From BAIKAL-G1 sp943370385 (lineage in GTDB: Bacteria > Cyanobacteriota > Cyanobacteriia > PCC-6307 > Cyanobiaceae), in assembly GCA_943370385.1 (NCBI GenBank), contig CALRQT020000014.1, positions 33,219-97,218 of the forward strand: a stretch of 64,000 nt of DNA. The letters run 5' to 3'. Below, piece after piece: positions 57,002 to 64,000 of the stretch. The notes beneath the pieces are model-generated. The model had not been told where the DNA came from and ran no database searches. It saw only the letters and a list, made by a program, of their open reading frames with translations. The first letter of the stretch is position 1; each line of letters starts with the position of its first letter. The position numbers and the translations under genes were made by a program.

Positions 57002-59710
57002 TTGGCCGAGCCCCTGCCCGAGCCCCGGGATGCCATCGCCAACCCATCGGCGCCGTTGCGCCCCCCCTTACCGGGGTCCAGCCTGCCGATTGAGAGCTGC
57101 CTAGGGGCGATCGTGGCGGGACTGCCCCTGGGGGGCAGCCTGCTGCTGCAGGCCCCCCCTGGCGCCGGCAAAACCACCCGGGTGCCCCTGGCCCTGTTGG
57201 AAGCCTGGGGAACCAAGGCCGGCACGATTCTGATGCTGGAACCCCGGCGTCTGGCGGCCAAGGCCGCCGCCGAGCGTTTAGCGGCCAGCTTGAACGAACC
57301 GGTTGGGGCCCGGGTGGGCTATCGGGTGCGCTTTGAGCAGCGCTGCTCGGCCGCCACCCGCATCGAGGTGGTAACCGATGGCCTGTTCCTACGGCGCCTC
57401 CAGGCCGACCCCGGCCTCGAAGGGGTGGCCTGCGTGATCTTTGATGAATTCCACGAGCGCCGCAGCGAAGCGGATCTAGCCCTGGCCCTGGTGCGGGAAG
57501 CGCGCACGGTGCTGGCCCCGGATCTGCGCCTGCTGGTCATGTCCGCCACCTTGAACCTGGCCCCCCTGGCTGGCCAGTGGCCGGAGGCCCAGCAGGTCAC
57601 CAGCGAGGGACGCAGCTTTGCCGTCGAGGTGACCCACCAGGCGCCAAGGCCCCTGGAGCCCCTGGCCAGCCAGGTGGTTCGGGCCCTGGAGCAGCACTGG
57701 CTCGATCAACGCCAGCCCCAGGAAACGGTGCTGGTGTTCCTGCCCGGCCAGCGGGAGATCCTGCAATGCCAGCGGGCCCTTGAGGCCCGGGACTGGGCCC
57801 AGGACCTGGAGATCTGCCCCCTGCACGGCAACCTGCCCCTGGTGGCCCAAAGCCAGGCCCTAGCTGGGGCGCGCCGGCAGGCCGGGAAAGTGGTGCTCGC
57901 CAGTGGGATTGCCGAAAGCTCCCTCACCCTGCAGGGGGTCACCCTGGTGATCGACAGCGGCCTGAGCCGCCGCAGCCGCTTCGATCCGCGCACGGGCATG
58001 GATGCCCTGGTCACCGGACCCGCCAGCCAGGCCAGCGCCGAGCAACGCCGGGGCCGGGCCGGACGCCTGGGGCCCGGGCGCTGCATCCGCCTCTGGTCCG
58101 CCGCCGACCAGCAGGGCCGGCCCGCCTTTGATCCGCCCGAACTGCTGGAGGCCGATCCGGCGCCGCTGGTGTTGCAACTGGCCCAATGGGGGGCAGGCCT
58201 GGGTGAAGCCCTGCCCTGGCTGGATCCGCCCCCCCGGGCCAACCTGCTGGAGGGCCAGGCGCTCCTGCAAACCCTCGGGGCCGTCGATGGGGCCGGGGCC
58301 CTCACGGGCCATGGCCGCCAGCTGGCCGGCCTGGGGGTGCACCCACGCCTGGGCCAGCTGCTGCTGCACGCCCGCACCCTGGGCGCCGCCGACCTGGGCT
58401 GTGCCCTGGCGACCCTGCTGAGTGAACGGGATCCCCTGAACCCCCAAACCGACGGCAGCGACCTGGGCCGCCGGCTCGACTGGCTGCGCCAGGGCGGTCG
58501 GGATCCCCAGCGCCAACGGCTGCAGCAATTACAGAAGCAATTGGGGGCCCAGCTGCAGGCCCTAGGACCGAGCGAGCCCCCGGAGACACCAAGCGCTTCA
58601 ACCGGCCAAGCCAGCCCAAAGGTGTCCCAATCGCAGCCCCCAGGGGCCGCGCAGGCTCCTCCAACCGTCCCCTTGGGCCCCGACGCCCTCGCCGGCGAGC
58701 TCGTGGCCCATGCCTATCCCGACTGGCTGGCCCTGCTGCGTCCAGGCAGCCAGGAGCGCTATCTGACCCGGGGGGGCCGGGGCGCCCAACTCCACCCCAG
58801 CGACCCCCTCAAGGGTTGCGAGGTGCTGGCCATCGCCCGCACCGATGGAGCCGGACGGGACTGCCGCATCCACCTGGCTTTCCCCCTTGCGCGCGCCAGC
58901 CTGGACGCCTGGGCGGCCCAATCGGGCGAGAGCGAGGAGCTCGTGCGCTGGGATCCCCAGGGCCAACGGGTGCGCGCCGAACGGCAACGGCGCCTGGGGG
59001 CCCTGGTGCTGCAGCGCACTCCCTGGAGCGACCCACCCCCAGCGTTGGTCAAACGGGCCTTGCTGGAGGGATTGGGCCAGGACAACCCGGGGGGCGGCTC
59101 CGGCCCCGAGGGGATGCAGCTGCTGCCCTGGACGGAGACCAGTCGTAGCCTGCAGCAGCGGCTTGGCCTAGCCCACCAGCACCTGGGCTCCCCCTGGCCC
59201 GACCGCAGCGACGGGGCCCTGCTGGCCAGCTTCGACAGTTGGCTAGGCGAGCAACTCGAGGGGATCAGCTCGGCGGCGGAACTGCAGCGCCTCAACCTGG
59301 TCGAAGCCCTTTGGAACGGCCTGCCCTGGGAGTGCAGGCGCCAGCTCGACCACCTGCTGCCCGAGAGTGTGCCGATCCCTTCGGGCCGGCTAGCGCGACT
59401 CGACTACAGCTCGGGGGTGCCGGTGCTGGCGGTGAAGCTGCAGGAGCTGTTCGGCTGCAACGACGGGCCCAGGGTTCTTGATGGTCTCCTCCCCGTCAGC
59501 CTGCAGCTGCTGTCGCCAGCGGGCCGGCCCGCCGCCATCACCAGCGACCTGGCCAGCTTCTGGCGCTCGGGCTACCGCCAGGTGCGCGCCGACCTGCGCG
59601 GCCGCTACCCGCGCCACCCCTGGCCGGAGGACCCCGGCACGGCCCAGGCCACAGCCCTGACCAAGCGCCGGCTGGCCCAGGCCAAGGACCAAACCAAGGC
59701 CCAGAAGTAA
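57002..59710 (+). CDS. hrpB: ATP-dependent helicase HrpB
   Basis: HrpB is a DEAH-type superfamily 2 helicase. The 902-residue protein from TTG 57002 contains Walker A LLQAPPGAGKTTRVP, motif Ib-like MLEPRRLAAKAAAERL, Walker B FDEFHERR (DEFH rather than DEAH), motif III MSATLN, motif V ASGIAESSLTLQGVTLVID and motif VI QRRGRAGRLGPGRC. The C-terminal HrpB domain ends with WPEDPGTA. An insert near residues 525-560 is low complexity. HrpB proteins are common in proteobacteria and present in some cyanobacteria; the RNA or DNA target is not established. The gene follows the hypothetical at 56582 by 6 nt. Confidence 0.94.
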   Translation: MAEPLPEPRDAIANPSAPLRPPLPGSSLPIESCLGAIVAGLPLGGSLLLQAPPGAGKTTRVPLALLEAWGTKAGTILMLEPRRLAAKAAAERLAASLNEPVGARVGYRVRFEQRCSAATRIEVVTDGLFLRRLQADPGLEGVACVIFDEFHERRSEADLALALVREARTVLAPDLRLLVMSATLNLAPLAGQWPEAQQVTSEGRSFAVEVTHQAPRPLEPLASQVVRALEQHWLDQRQPQETVLVFLPGQREILQCQRALEARDWAQDLEICPLHGNLPLVAQSQALAGARRQAGKVVLASGIAESSLTLQGVTLVIDSGLSRRSRFDPRTGMDALVTGPASQASAEQRRGRAGRLGPGRCIRLWSAADQQGRPAFDPPELLEADPAPLVLQLAQWGAGLGEALPWLDPPPRANLLEGQALLQTLGAVDGAGALTGHGRQLAGLGVHPRLGQLLLHARTLGAADLGCALATLLSERDPLNPQTDGSDLGRRLDWLRQGGRDPQRQRLQQLQKQLGAQLQALGPSEPPETPSASTGQASPKVSQSQPPGAAQAPPTVPLGPDALAGELVAHAYPDWLALLRPGSQERYLTRGGRGAQLHPSDPLKGCEVLAIARTDGAGRDCRIHLAFPLARASLDAWAAQSGESEELVRWDPQGQRVRAERQRRLGALVLQRTPWSDPPPALVKRALLEGLGQDNPGGGSGPEGMQLLPWTETSRSLQQRLGLAHQHLGSPWPDRSDGALLASFDSWLGEQLEGISSAAELQRLNLVEALWNGLPWECRRQLDHLLPESVPIPSGRLARLDYSSGVPVLAVKLQELFGCNDGPRVLDGLLPVSLQLLSPAGRPAAITSDLASFWRSGYRQVRADLRGRYPRHPWPEDPGTAQATALTKRRLAQAKDQTKAQK

Positions 59711-59778
59711 GCCCCAACGGCACCCAGGGGACTCGGGAAACCGTCCGGTGACGGCCCACCCATACCTGTCAACCAACC

Positions 59779-59796
59779 TAAACATTTCCTTACGAT
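59779..59796 (+). promoter_or_regulatory. HLR1-like element upstream of the hli gene
   Basis: TAAACATT-TC-CTTACGAT resembles the HLR1 consensus (G/T)TTACA(T/A)(T/A)-N2-(G/T)TTACA(T/A)(T/A), with mismatches in both halves. HLR1 is bound by RpaB, which controls high-light genes including hli genes in cyanobacteria. The element lies 26 nt before the hli start. Confidence 0.5.
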
Positions 59797-59822
59797 GGGT
59801 CTGTTGTCACACCACTCGACCC

Positions 59823-59966
59823 ATGGCTGACTCCTCTTCCCGTTTTGGCTTTGTGGCCTTTGCTGAAACCTGGAATGGCCGGTTGGCCATGCTCGGCTTC
59901 GTGATCGGCCTCGGCACCGAACTGCTCACCGGCCAGGGCATCCTCAGCCAGATCGGCCTCGGTTGA
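59823..59966 (+). CDS. hli: High-light-inducible protein (one-helix CAB/ELIP/HLIP family)
   Basis: Hli proteins bind chlorophyll and carotenoid in thylakoids and protect photosystem assembly under stress. The 47-residue product has the chlorophyll-binding motif in AETWNGRLAMLGFVIGLGTE (ExxNGRxAMLGF) and a C-terminal LTGQGILSQIGL, the standard Hli end. The ATG 59823 gives the usual length. A leader in frame to 59748 is not credible. It is monocistronic with a terminator 43 nt after the stop and an HLR1-like box upstream. Confidence 0.95.
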   Translation: MADSSSRFGFVAFAETWNGRLAMLGFVIGLGTELLTGQGILSQIGLG

Positions 59967-60008
59967 TCGCCTGCCAAGCCCCTGCGGGCTGCCCCAAGCT
60001 TCAACACC

Positions 60009-60032
60009 AGCGCCCCCATCGGGGCGCTTTTT
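60009..60032 (+). terminator. Rho-independent terminator after the hli gene
   Basis: AGCGCCCC pairs with GGGGCGCT around CATC, followed by a T-run. It ends the hli transcript 43 nt after the stop codon. Confidence 0.9.
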
Positions 60033-60033
60033 A

Positions 60034-60333
60034 ATGCCCCGCGGCTACGCCCCCCATCGGCCGCCTGATGTCCGCCAGGTCGTTTCAGCCGAGCTCCGCA
60101 CCAGGCCCCAGACCGGCATCGGCGAGACTGCCCTCGACCCGAGTCCAGGACCTGCCTTGGCCCGCCCCTTCGCCAAGAACCGCCGTGACGGCGCCCGTCA
60201 GATCAGCATCGCCGTGGTGATTAGCGCCATTGGCCTGCTCGGCTTCCACCATCCCCTCGGCAAGGTCGTGGTGGTCGTCGCCAGCGCCGTGGCGATCTAC
60301 TGGGGCATTGGGTACCGGACCCTGGACGAGTGA
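60034..60333 (+). CDS. Small membrane protein upstream of xseA
   Basis: The 99-residue protein has a basic, Pro-rich N-terminal half and two C-terminal membrane segments (ISIAVVISAIGLLGF and VVVVVASAVAIYWGIGYRTL). Its last codons overlap the xseA start at GTGA (60330), so the gene is at least translated into xseA. The start at 60034 lies 2 nt after the terminator, so an internal start is possible. Family unknown. Confidence 0.6.
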   Translation: MPRGYAPHRPPDVRQVVSAELRTRPQTGIGETALDPSPGPALARPFAKNRRDGARQISIAVVISAIGLLGFHHPLGKVVVVVASAVAIYWGIGYRTLDE

Positions 60334-61505
60334 CGCCCATGGCTGAGGCCAATGGCCTGCCCCGCTACAGCGTCGCCCAACTCAACCAGGCGATCGGCAG
60401 CCTGCTGGAGCGGGGCTTTGCCCCCAGGTTTCTGATCGACGCCACGATCTCCAGGCCCCAACTCAAGAAAGGCCACCTCTGGCTCACCCTGGTGGATGGG
60501 GAGGCGACCATTTCGGCGGTGATCTGGGCCTCCCAGTTGGCCAAACTCAGCCACCAGCCCGCCGAAGGCGATGGCGTGGTGGTGGTGGGAAAGCTGAATT
60601 TTTGGGCGGCGCGGGCCACCCTGTCGGTGCAGGTGCTGGACCTGCGCCCCAGCCTCAGCACCGTGCTGCGCCAGTTCGAGCGGGTGCGCCAGATCCTCGA
60701 GCCCGAGGGGCTGCTGGCTGCGGAGCGGAAACGGACCCTGCCGCCCTTTCCGGCGGCGATCGCCCTGCTGACCAGCGTTCCCAGCTCCGCCCTGGCCGAC
60801 ATGCTGCGCACGGCGGCCGAACGCTGGCCCAGCACCCGCCTCTACCAGGTGGCGATCCCGGTGCAGGGCCCCGTGGAAGCGGAGATCTGCCGGCGCCTGG
60901 CCCAGGTGCTGGATCGGGCCGAGGATCTCGGAATCGAAGCGATTGTGCTGGCCCGAGGCGGCGGCAGCCGCGAAGACCTGGCCGTGTTTGATGGCGAAGC
61001 CCTGGCCCGCTTGGTTAGCGCCAGTCCCGTACCCATCGTCACCGGACTAGGCCACGAGGACGACACCACCATTGCCGATCTGGTGGCCGATTACCGGGCT
61101 GCCACCCCCACCGCCGCCATCGTGGCCCTGCTGCCGGATCGCTTAACGGTGCTGCAACGCCTGACCCAAAGCCGGAGCCAACTGCGCCAAGCCCTCAGCT
61201 TCAGCTTGCAAGCCAAGCGCCAGCAGCTCACCAGCCTCAGGGCCCAACTCGAGCTGATCCGCCCCAGCCGGCTCTTGGCCCACCAGCGCCAGGGGCTCCA
61301 GCAACGGCGCGAGCTCCTCGAAGCCCTCTCGCCCCAGCGCCTGCTCCGGCGTGGCTTTGCCCTGGTGCGATCACCGAGCGGCCAGCTCCTGCGCTCGATC
61401 AAGCAGATTGGGTGCGGCGAACCCTTCCTGGTGGAGCTCGCCGATGGCCGCCTCCAAGCCCAGGTCACCGATGTCATCCCCGCGCAAAACCAGCCGCCCC
61501 CCTGA
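60330..61505 (+). CDS. xseA: Exodeoxyribonuclease VII large subunit
   Basis: XseA is the catalytic subunit that degrades single-stranded DNA into oligonucleotides. The 391-residue protein has an N-terminal OB-fold (YSVAQLNQAIGSLLERGFAP, then KGHLWLTLVDGEATISAVIW) and the nuclease domain with ALLTSVPSSALADML, IVLARGGGSREDLAVFDGEA and VTGLGHEDDTTIADLVADYR, which carry the conserved G, D and H residues. The C-terminal coiled coil is about 275-340. GTG 60330 overlaps the upstream stop; ATG 60339 is the alternative. It overlaps xseB by 35 nt. Confidence 0.95.
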   Translation: MTPMAEANGLPRYSVAQLNQAIGSLLERGFAPRFLIDATISRPQLKKGHLWLTLVDGEATISAVIWASQLAKLSHQPAEGDGVVVVGKLNFWAARATLSVQVLDLRPSLSTVLRQFERVRQILEPEGLLAAERKRTLPPFPAAIALLTSVPSSALADMLRTAAERWPSTRLYQVAIPVQGPVEAEICRRLAQVLDRAEDLGIEAIVLARGGGSREDLAVFDGEALARLVSASPVPIVTGLGHEDDTTIADLVADYRAATPTAAIVALLPDRLTVLQRLTQSRSQLRQALSFSLQAKRQQLTSLRAQLELIRPSRLLAHQRQGLQQRRELLEALSPQRLLRRGFALVRSPSGQLLRSIKQIGCGEPFLVELADGRLQAQVTDVIPAQNQPPP

Positions 61506-61788
61506 AAGCGAAGCCAAGGGAGGGCTCCCCGATCAGGATCAACCAACCGATCGGGATCGGGAGTGGCAAGCCGACGTGGCCCAACTCAGTTTTCAGGAGG
61601 CGCGAATCGCCATGGAACTGTCCCTCGGCCAATTGCAGGCGGCCGACCTGGAAGTGGAAGCGATGGCGGGCCACTACCGGCGGGCCCTCACCTACCTGGA
61701 GCGCTGTGAGGCCGTGCTCGCCCAAGTGGAGCAGGAGGTGATCGAATGGGATCAGGACAGCCCAGCCTCCAGCCGCACCCAACCATGA
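61471..61788 (+). CDS. xseB: Exodeoxyribonuclease VII small subunit
   Basis: XseB is a small helical protein that binds the XseA coiled coil. From ATG 61471 the product has 105 residues; the core (VAQLSFQEARIAMELSLGQL, then YLERCEAVLAQVEQEVIEWD) fits the family, with a hydrophilic N-terminal extension. It starts within xseA (35-nt overlap) and its stop overlaps the DUF2834 gene by 4 nt. The order xseA-xseB and the size support the call. Confidence 0.88.
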   Translation: MSSPRKTSRPPESEAKGGLPDQDQPTDRDREWQADVAQLSFQEARIAMELSLGQLQAADLEVEAMAGHYRRALTYLERCEAVLAQVEQEVIEWDQDSPASSRTQP

Positions 61789-62168
61789 CCATCCCCCTGA
61801 CCAGCAAACCAAGCCCCTGGCTGGCTTGGCTCTACCTAGGCCTGGCTGTGGCCGGAGCGATCCTTCCCTGGCTGGCCAACCTCGACTTCATCCGCGCAAG
61901 CGGCGGCCCCTTTGACCTGGCCCTCTTCATTGCCCAGGCCAATGCCAATCCAGCCGCCCAATCCCTCTCCCGCGATCTATTAATTGGCGCCACAGCCTTC
62001 ACGATCTGGATGGTGGTTGAGGCCAGGCGGCTACAAATCAAATACTTCTGGATCGCCTTGCTAGCCAGCTTTGGACTCGCCTTCGCCTGCGGGGCGCCCC
62101 TCTTTCTATTTCTCAGGGAACGGCGTTTACTAGAACTATCGAAGGGCCAACTAGAATCCACAAAATAG
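61785..62168 (+). CDS. DUF2834 membrane protein
   Basis: The 127-residue protein has three predicted transmembrane helices: WLYLGLAVAGAILPWLANL, LIGATAFTIWMVVEA and YFWIALLASFGLAFACGAPL. This order, with the LFIAQANANPAAQSLSRDLL loop and the Arg/Lys-rich end, matches DUF2834. ATG 61785 overlaps the xseB stop by 4 nt (ATGA), so it belongs to the xse operon. Function unknown. Confidence 0.82.
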   Translation: MTIPLTSKPSPWLAWLYLGLAVAGAILPWLANLDFIRASGGPFDLALFIAQANANPAAQSLSRDLLIGATAFTIWMVVEARRLQIKYFWIALLASFGLAFACGAPLFLFLRERRLLELSKGQLESTK

Positions 62169-62290
62169 ATTTAAGCATCAGGCCAGATTCACTCAATTAG
62201 CGCCAAAGCAAGATCAAAAGCATTAAGCCGGCAAGATTTGTTGCGCAAGCATTGGCTCCTTGATGGCCTGGCAAAGGCGGCAGCAACCCC

Positions 62291-62662
62291 TCAGCGTTTT
62301 CCGCCCTCTTCCACCGATTGGGCGACCACGTCAATCGTCACGTCACTGGCATCCACCCCGAGCGGCGCCCCTGCCGACGTGGATCCAGGCCTATCGGTGC
62401 CCTGGCCGGCTTGAAGCGGGGCCCCACAGGCTGGGCATTGGCTTTGGCCGAGGCTGGCGGTGCCGCAGGCGGTGCAAGTGATCAGGTTGCGCCGTAACCA
62501 CCACCAGGCGATCACGCCACCTCCGGCCAACACCAGGGGGACCACCACCACCAACAGGGTGATTCCCTCCAACACATCCACAAAAAGGCGGCCCACCAAG
62601 CCAGGCGCCAGCAGTAGCAGGCCAGCGAGGGCAATCCAGAGCCAGGGGACCGGACGGGACAT
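62291..62662 (-). CDS. Membrane protein with C-terminal zinc-ribbon
   Basis: The 123-residue protein from ATG 62662 has two membrane helices (WLWIALAGLLLLAPGLVG and ITLLVVVVPLVLAGGGVIAW) followed by a cytoplasmic zinc-ribbon-like CTACGTASLGQSQCPACG (two CxxC pairs, 11 residues apart). The C-terminal 40 residues are acidic and variable. Such proteins are common as small membrane-bound regulators. A longer frame to 62785 has no membrane leader and is unlikely. It lies 103 nt downstream of the YihY/BrkB gene. Confidence 0.78.
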   Translation of the reverse strand: MSRPVPWLWIALAGLLLLAPGLVGRLFVDVLEGITLLVVVVPLVLAGGGVIAWWWLRRNLITCTACGTASLGQSQCPACGAPLQAGQGTDRPGSTSAGAPLGVDASDVTIDVVAQSVEEGGKR

Positions 62663-62765
62663 CAGCTGGCCTGGGGAGATAGGAACGTGGAATCCATCCT
62701 CACCCCCGGGCGGATCAGTTCGAACGTTGCCTGGGTGTGGATCGCCCCCCAGCCAAGGCCTCCGC

Positions 62766-63701
62766 TCACCCAGGTGCCTTAGCAAGGCCAGCCGGACGGG
62801 CCAGGACCACCGAGAGGGCCAGGCCGTAATAGAAAATCAGGGCCACCAACCAGACCCACAGGGTCAATAACAACACGCCACCAATCACGCCATAGGCCTG
62901 GAAACGGGCGCCCAGGGGAATCAGGCTGCTTCCGAGCGCCAGGTTCAAACTGGTCAGTGCAAAACCGACCAAAAGGGCACCAGGCACCAGGGGGGCCAGG
63001 GGCACCCGCCGCGAGGGCAATAGGCGCAACAGGGCCAGGGCCACGCCGGAACTAAACAACAGGGACAGTCCCAGGTTCGCCACCATCGAAAAGGGCAGCA
63101 GGTGCTGCAAAGGAGCCGGCAAAAAAGCGCCTAGCAGCGCCTGCCAGGAGCCCCGGGCGAGCAACCTCAAGCTTGTGGCCACTTGGCCGAACACCACGAA
63201 CAGCCCCAGCAGGGCAACCAGGCCAAAGGCCTCGGCGCGCGAGCGCAGGAAGCGAAGCACAAGCCATTGCCAGGGCTGGGGTTGGAGCTGGGAGCGGAAG
63301 CCCCAGAGGCGATCGGCACCACGGCGCAGGCTCAGGTAGGCATTGCTGGATGTCACCAACAGCGAGAGAACACCAATCAATCCCGCACCATTTCCCTGAC
63401 GATATAAGCGCAGCAACGTATTGCGAATCACGGGCAACACACTCTCAGGGAAAATTCTGGCAGCCCAATCAATGATGCTGTCCGTAATGCCATCATCGCG
63501 GCCAAGAATGCGGCTGGCCACCGCCAGGGCAATCAGCAGGATCGGGAAGAGGGACTGGAGGCTGTGGTAAGCAAATGCAGCACTGAGATCCACACAATCT
63601 TTCTGATCCCAGAGGCGATAGGCCCGCCAGGACAAGCCCGCCAAGGCCTTAAACCGCTCGCGCTTGCCAGGGGGGGAACTGCCCAATCGTGTCGAATTCA
63701 A
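62766..63701 (-). CDS. YihY/BrkB family inner-membrane protein
   Basis: The 311-residue protein has six transmembrane helices and the YihY/virulence-factor-BrkB pattern: AAFAYHSLQSLFPILLIALA at helix one, SSNAYLSLRRGADRLWGFRS, a long middle loop, GALLVGFALTSLNLALGSSL and VWLVALIFYYGLALSVVLAR at the end. The family is often misannotated as ribonuclease BN; the transport or lipid-related function is uncertain. ATG 63701 is the clear start. It overlaps nothing and lies about 240 nt from the 5S rRNA gene. Confidence 0.9.
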   Translation of the reverse strand: MNSTRLGSSPPGKRERFKALAGLSWRAYRLWDQKDCVDLSAAFAYHSLQSLFPILLIALAVASRILGRDDGITDSIIDWAARIFPESVLPVIRNTLLRLYRQGNGAGLIGVLSLLVTSSNAYLSLRRGADRLWGFRSQLQPQPWQWLVLRFLRSRAEAFGLVALLGLFVVFGQVATSLRLLARGSWQALLGAFLPAPLQHLLPFSMVANLGLSLLFSSGVALALLRLLPSRRVPLAPLVPGALLVGFALTSLNLALGSSLIPLGARFQAYGVIGGVLLLTLWVWLVALIFYYGLALSVVLARPAGLAKAPG

Positions 63702-63865
63702 CTAGGAATTAGCCCTGAACCCTAACCTGCCGCACCCGAGTGCCTGCAATGGCGCATGCCACCTTATCGACCAGCGCCGCTGAGTCACACTCGATTAGCG
63801 AACCTGCACTCCGTTTGCTTAGAACAATGGGGCGACTTCCTACCGCCCCCAAAAATCCCCAACAA

Positions 63866-63891
63866 AAAAGCCACCCTATCGGGTGGCTTTT
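63866..63891 (-). terminator. Terminator of the rRNA operon
   Basis: AAAAGCCACCC and GGGTGGCTTTT flank TATC; on the minus strand the hairpin is followed by a T-run (the plus-strand A-run 63864-63869). It lies 50 nt after the 5S 3' end and probably ends the rRNA transcript. A second hairpin, CTGATCG-CTT-CGATCAG at 63901-63917, lies between it and the 5S gene and may be a processing site. Confidence 0.85.
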
Positions 63892-63940
63892 CGTCGCCTG
63901 CTGATCGCTTCGATCAGCTTGGCTATGGAGCAAAAGTTTT

Positions 63941-64000
63941 ACCTGGCATCGAGCTATTTTTGCAGGGGGCTACCCCCCAACTATCGTCGCCGCTGCTGCG
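63941..64000 (-). rRNA. rrf: 5S ribosomal RNA, 3' part, cut by window edge
   Basis: Read on the minus strand, the end of the window contains the 3' half of 5S rRNA: GGCGACGATAGTTGGGGGGT followed by AGCCCCCTGCAAAAATAGCT and CGATGCCAGGT. This is loop E/helix IV and the closing helix typical of cyanobacterial 5S. The 3' end is near 63941. The gene starts outside the window, so the rest of the rRNA operon (normally 16S-23S-5S) should lie beyond 64000 and read toward this window. Confidence 0.93.

Noticed and set aside
63709..63933. Minus-strand open frame of 74 residues next to the 5S gene
   Set aside because: It runs through the rRNA terminator hairpin and the 5S flank and has no protein-like features.

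Overview
The window is a GC-rich chromosomal segment of a cyanobacterium, most likely a picocyanobacterium of the Cyanobium/Synechococcus (alpha-cyanobacterial) type. Diagnostic genes are a phycobilisome rod-core linker (CpcG type), a CpcS-type bilin lyase, orange carotenoid protein with its recovery protein, a one-helix high-light-inducible protein, the catalytic subunit of ferredoxin-thioredoxin reductase, and SufR with the sufBCDS operon. The placement comes from gene content and protein style read by eye; no database search was possible. The segment starts inside a comM-like gene and ends inside a 5S rRNA gene that reads toward the window, so an rRNA operon lies just beyond the right edge.

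Layout. 1-10 kb: comM-like ATPase, rpsU, a DUF3747 secreted protein, peptide deformylase, an S9 peptidase translationally coupled to a GltS-type carrier, and an aldolase/dehydrogenase fusion. 10.5-13 kb: compact ocp-crtW-frp photoprotection operon. 13-19 kb: a flavodoxin-fold oxidoreductase gene broken by an in-frame TGA, a GH12-like secreted glucanase, mtnA, a DUF1543 protein, an aldo-keto reductase and a metallophosphoesterase. 19-27.4 kb: ftrC-sufB-sufC-sufD-sufS on the minus strand, divergent from sufR, an unknown gene, cpcS and cpcG; the intergenic region between the two units holds three perfect inverted repeats. 27.5-33.4 kb: DUF4912 protein, small membrane protein, phospholipase-D-fold lipoprotein with an embedded EF-hand loop, secreted protein and phosphoglucomutase. 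33.4-37.9 kb: RND efflux pump and adaptor. 38-45.5 kb: RarA fusion protein, two secreted or membrane unknowns, PrxQ/Bcp, a PEBP-family protein, coaX and cysH. 45.5-55 kb: NDH-2/HAD/hflX operon, 1-Cys peroxiredoxin, anmK, a ribbon-helix-helix protein, low-complexity hypotheticals and an ABC-F ATPase. 55-64 kb: several small cyanobacterial proteins, minisatellite DNA, HrpB helicase, an Hli protein with an HLR1-like promoter element, xseA/xseB, membrane proteins and the 3' end of the 5S rRNA gene.

Theme. Much of the content concerns photoprotection, redox and Fe-S homeostasis: OCP quenching with its own ketolase, Suf biogenesis under SufR, thioredoxin reduction, two peroxiredoxins, NDH-2 and phycobilisome assembly. 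No CRISPR array, intact insertion sequence, prophage, tRNA gene or obvious defence island was seen. The most unusual items are the three perfect palindromes between ftrC and sufR, the joining of sufR to phycobilisome assembly genes, the GH12-like enzyme, the interrupted flavoprotein gene and several minisatellites. Many starts are GTG or TTG and were chosen from family alignment or overlap with the upstream gene.
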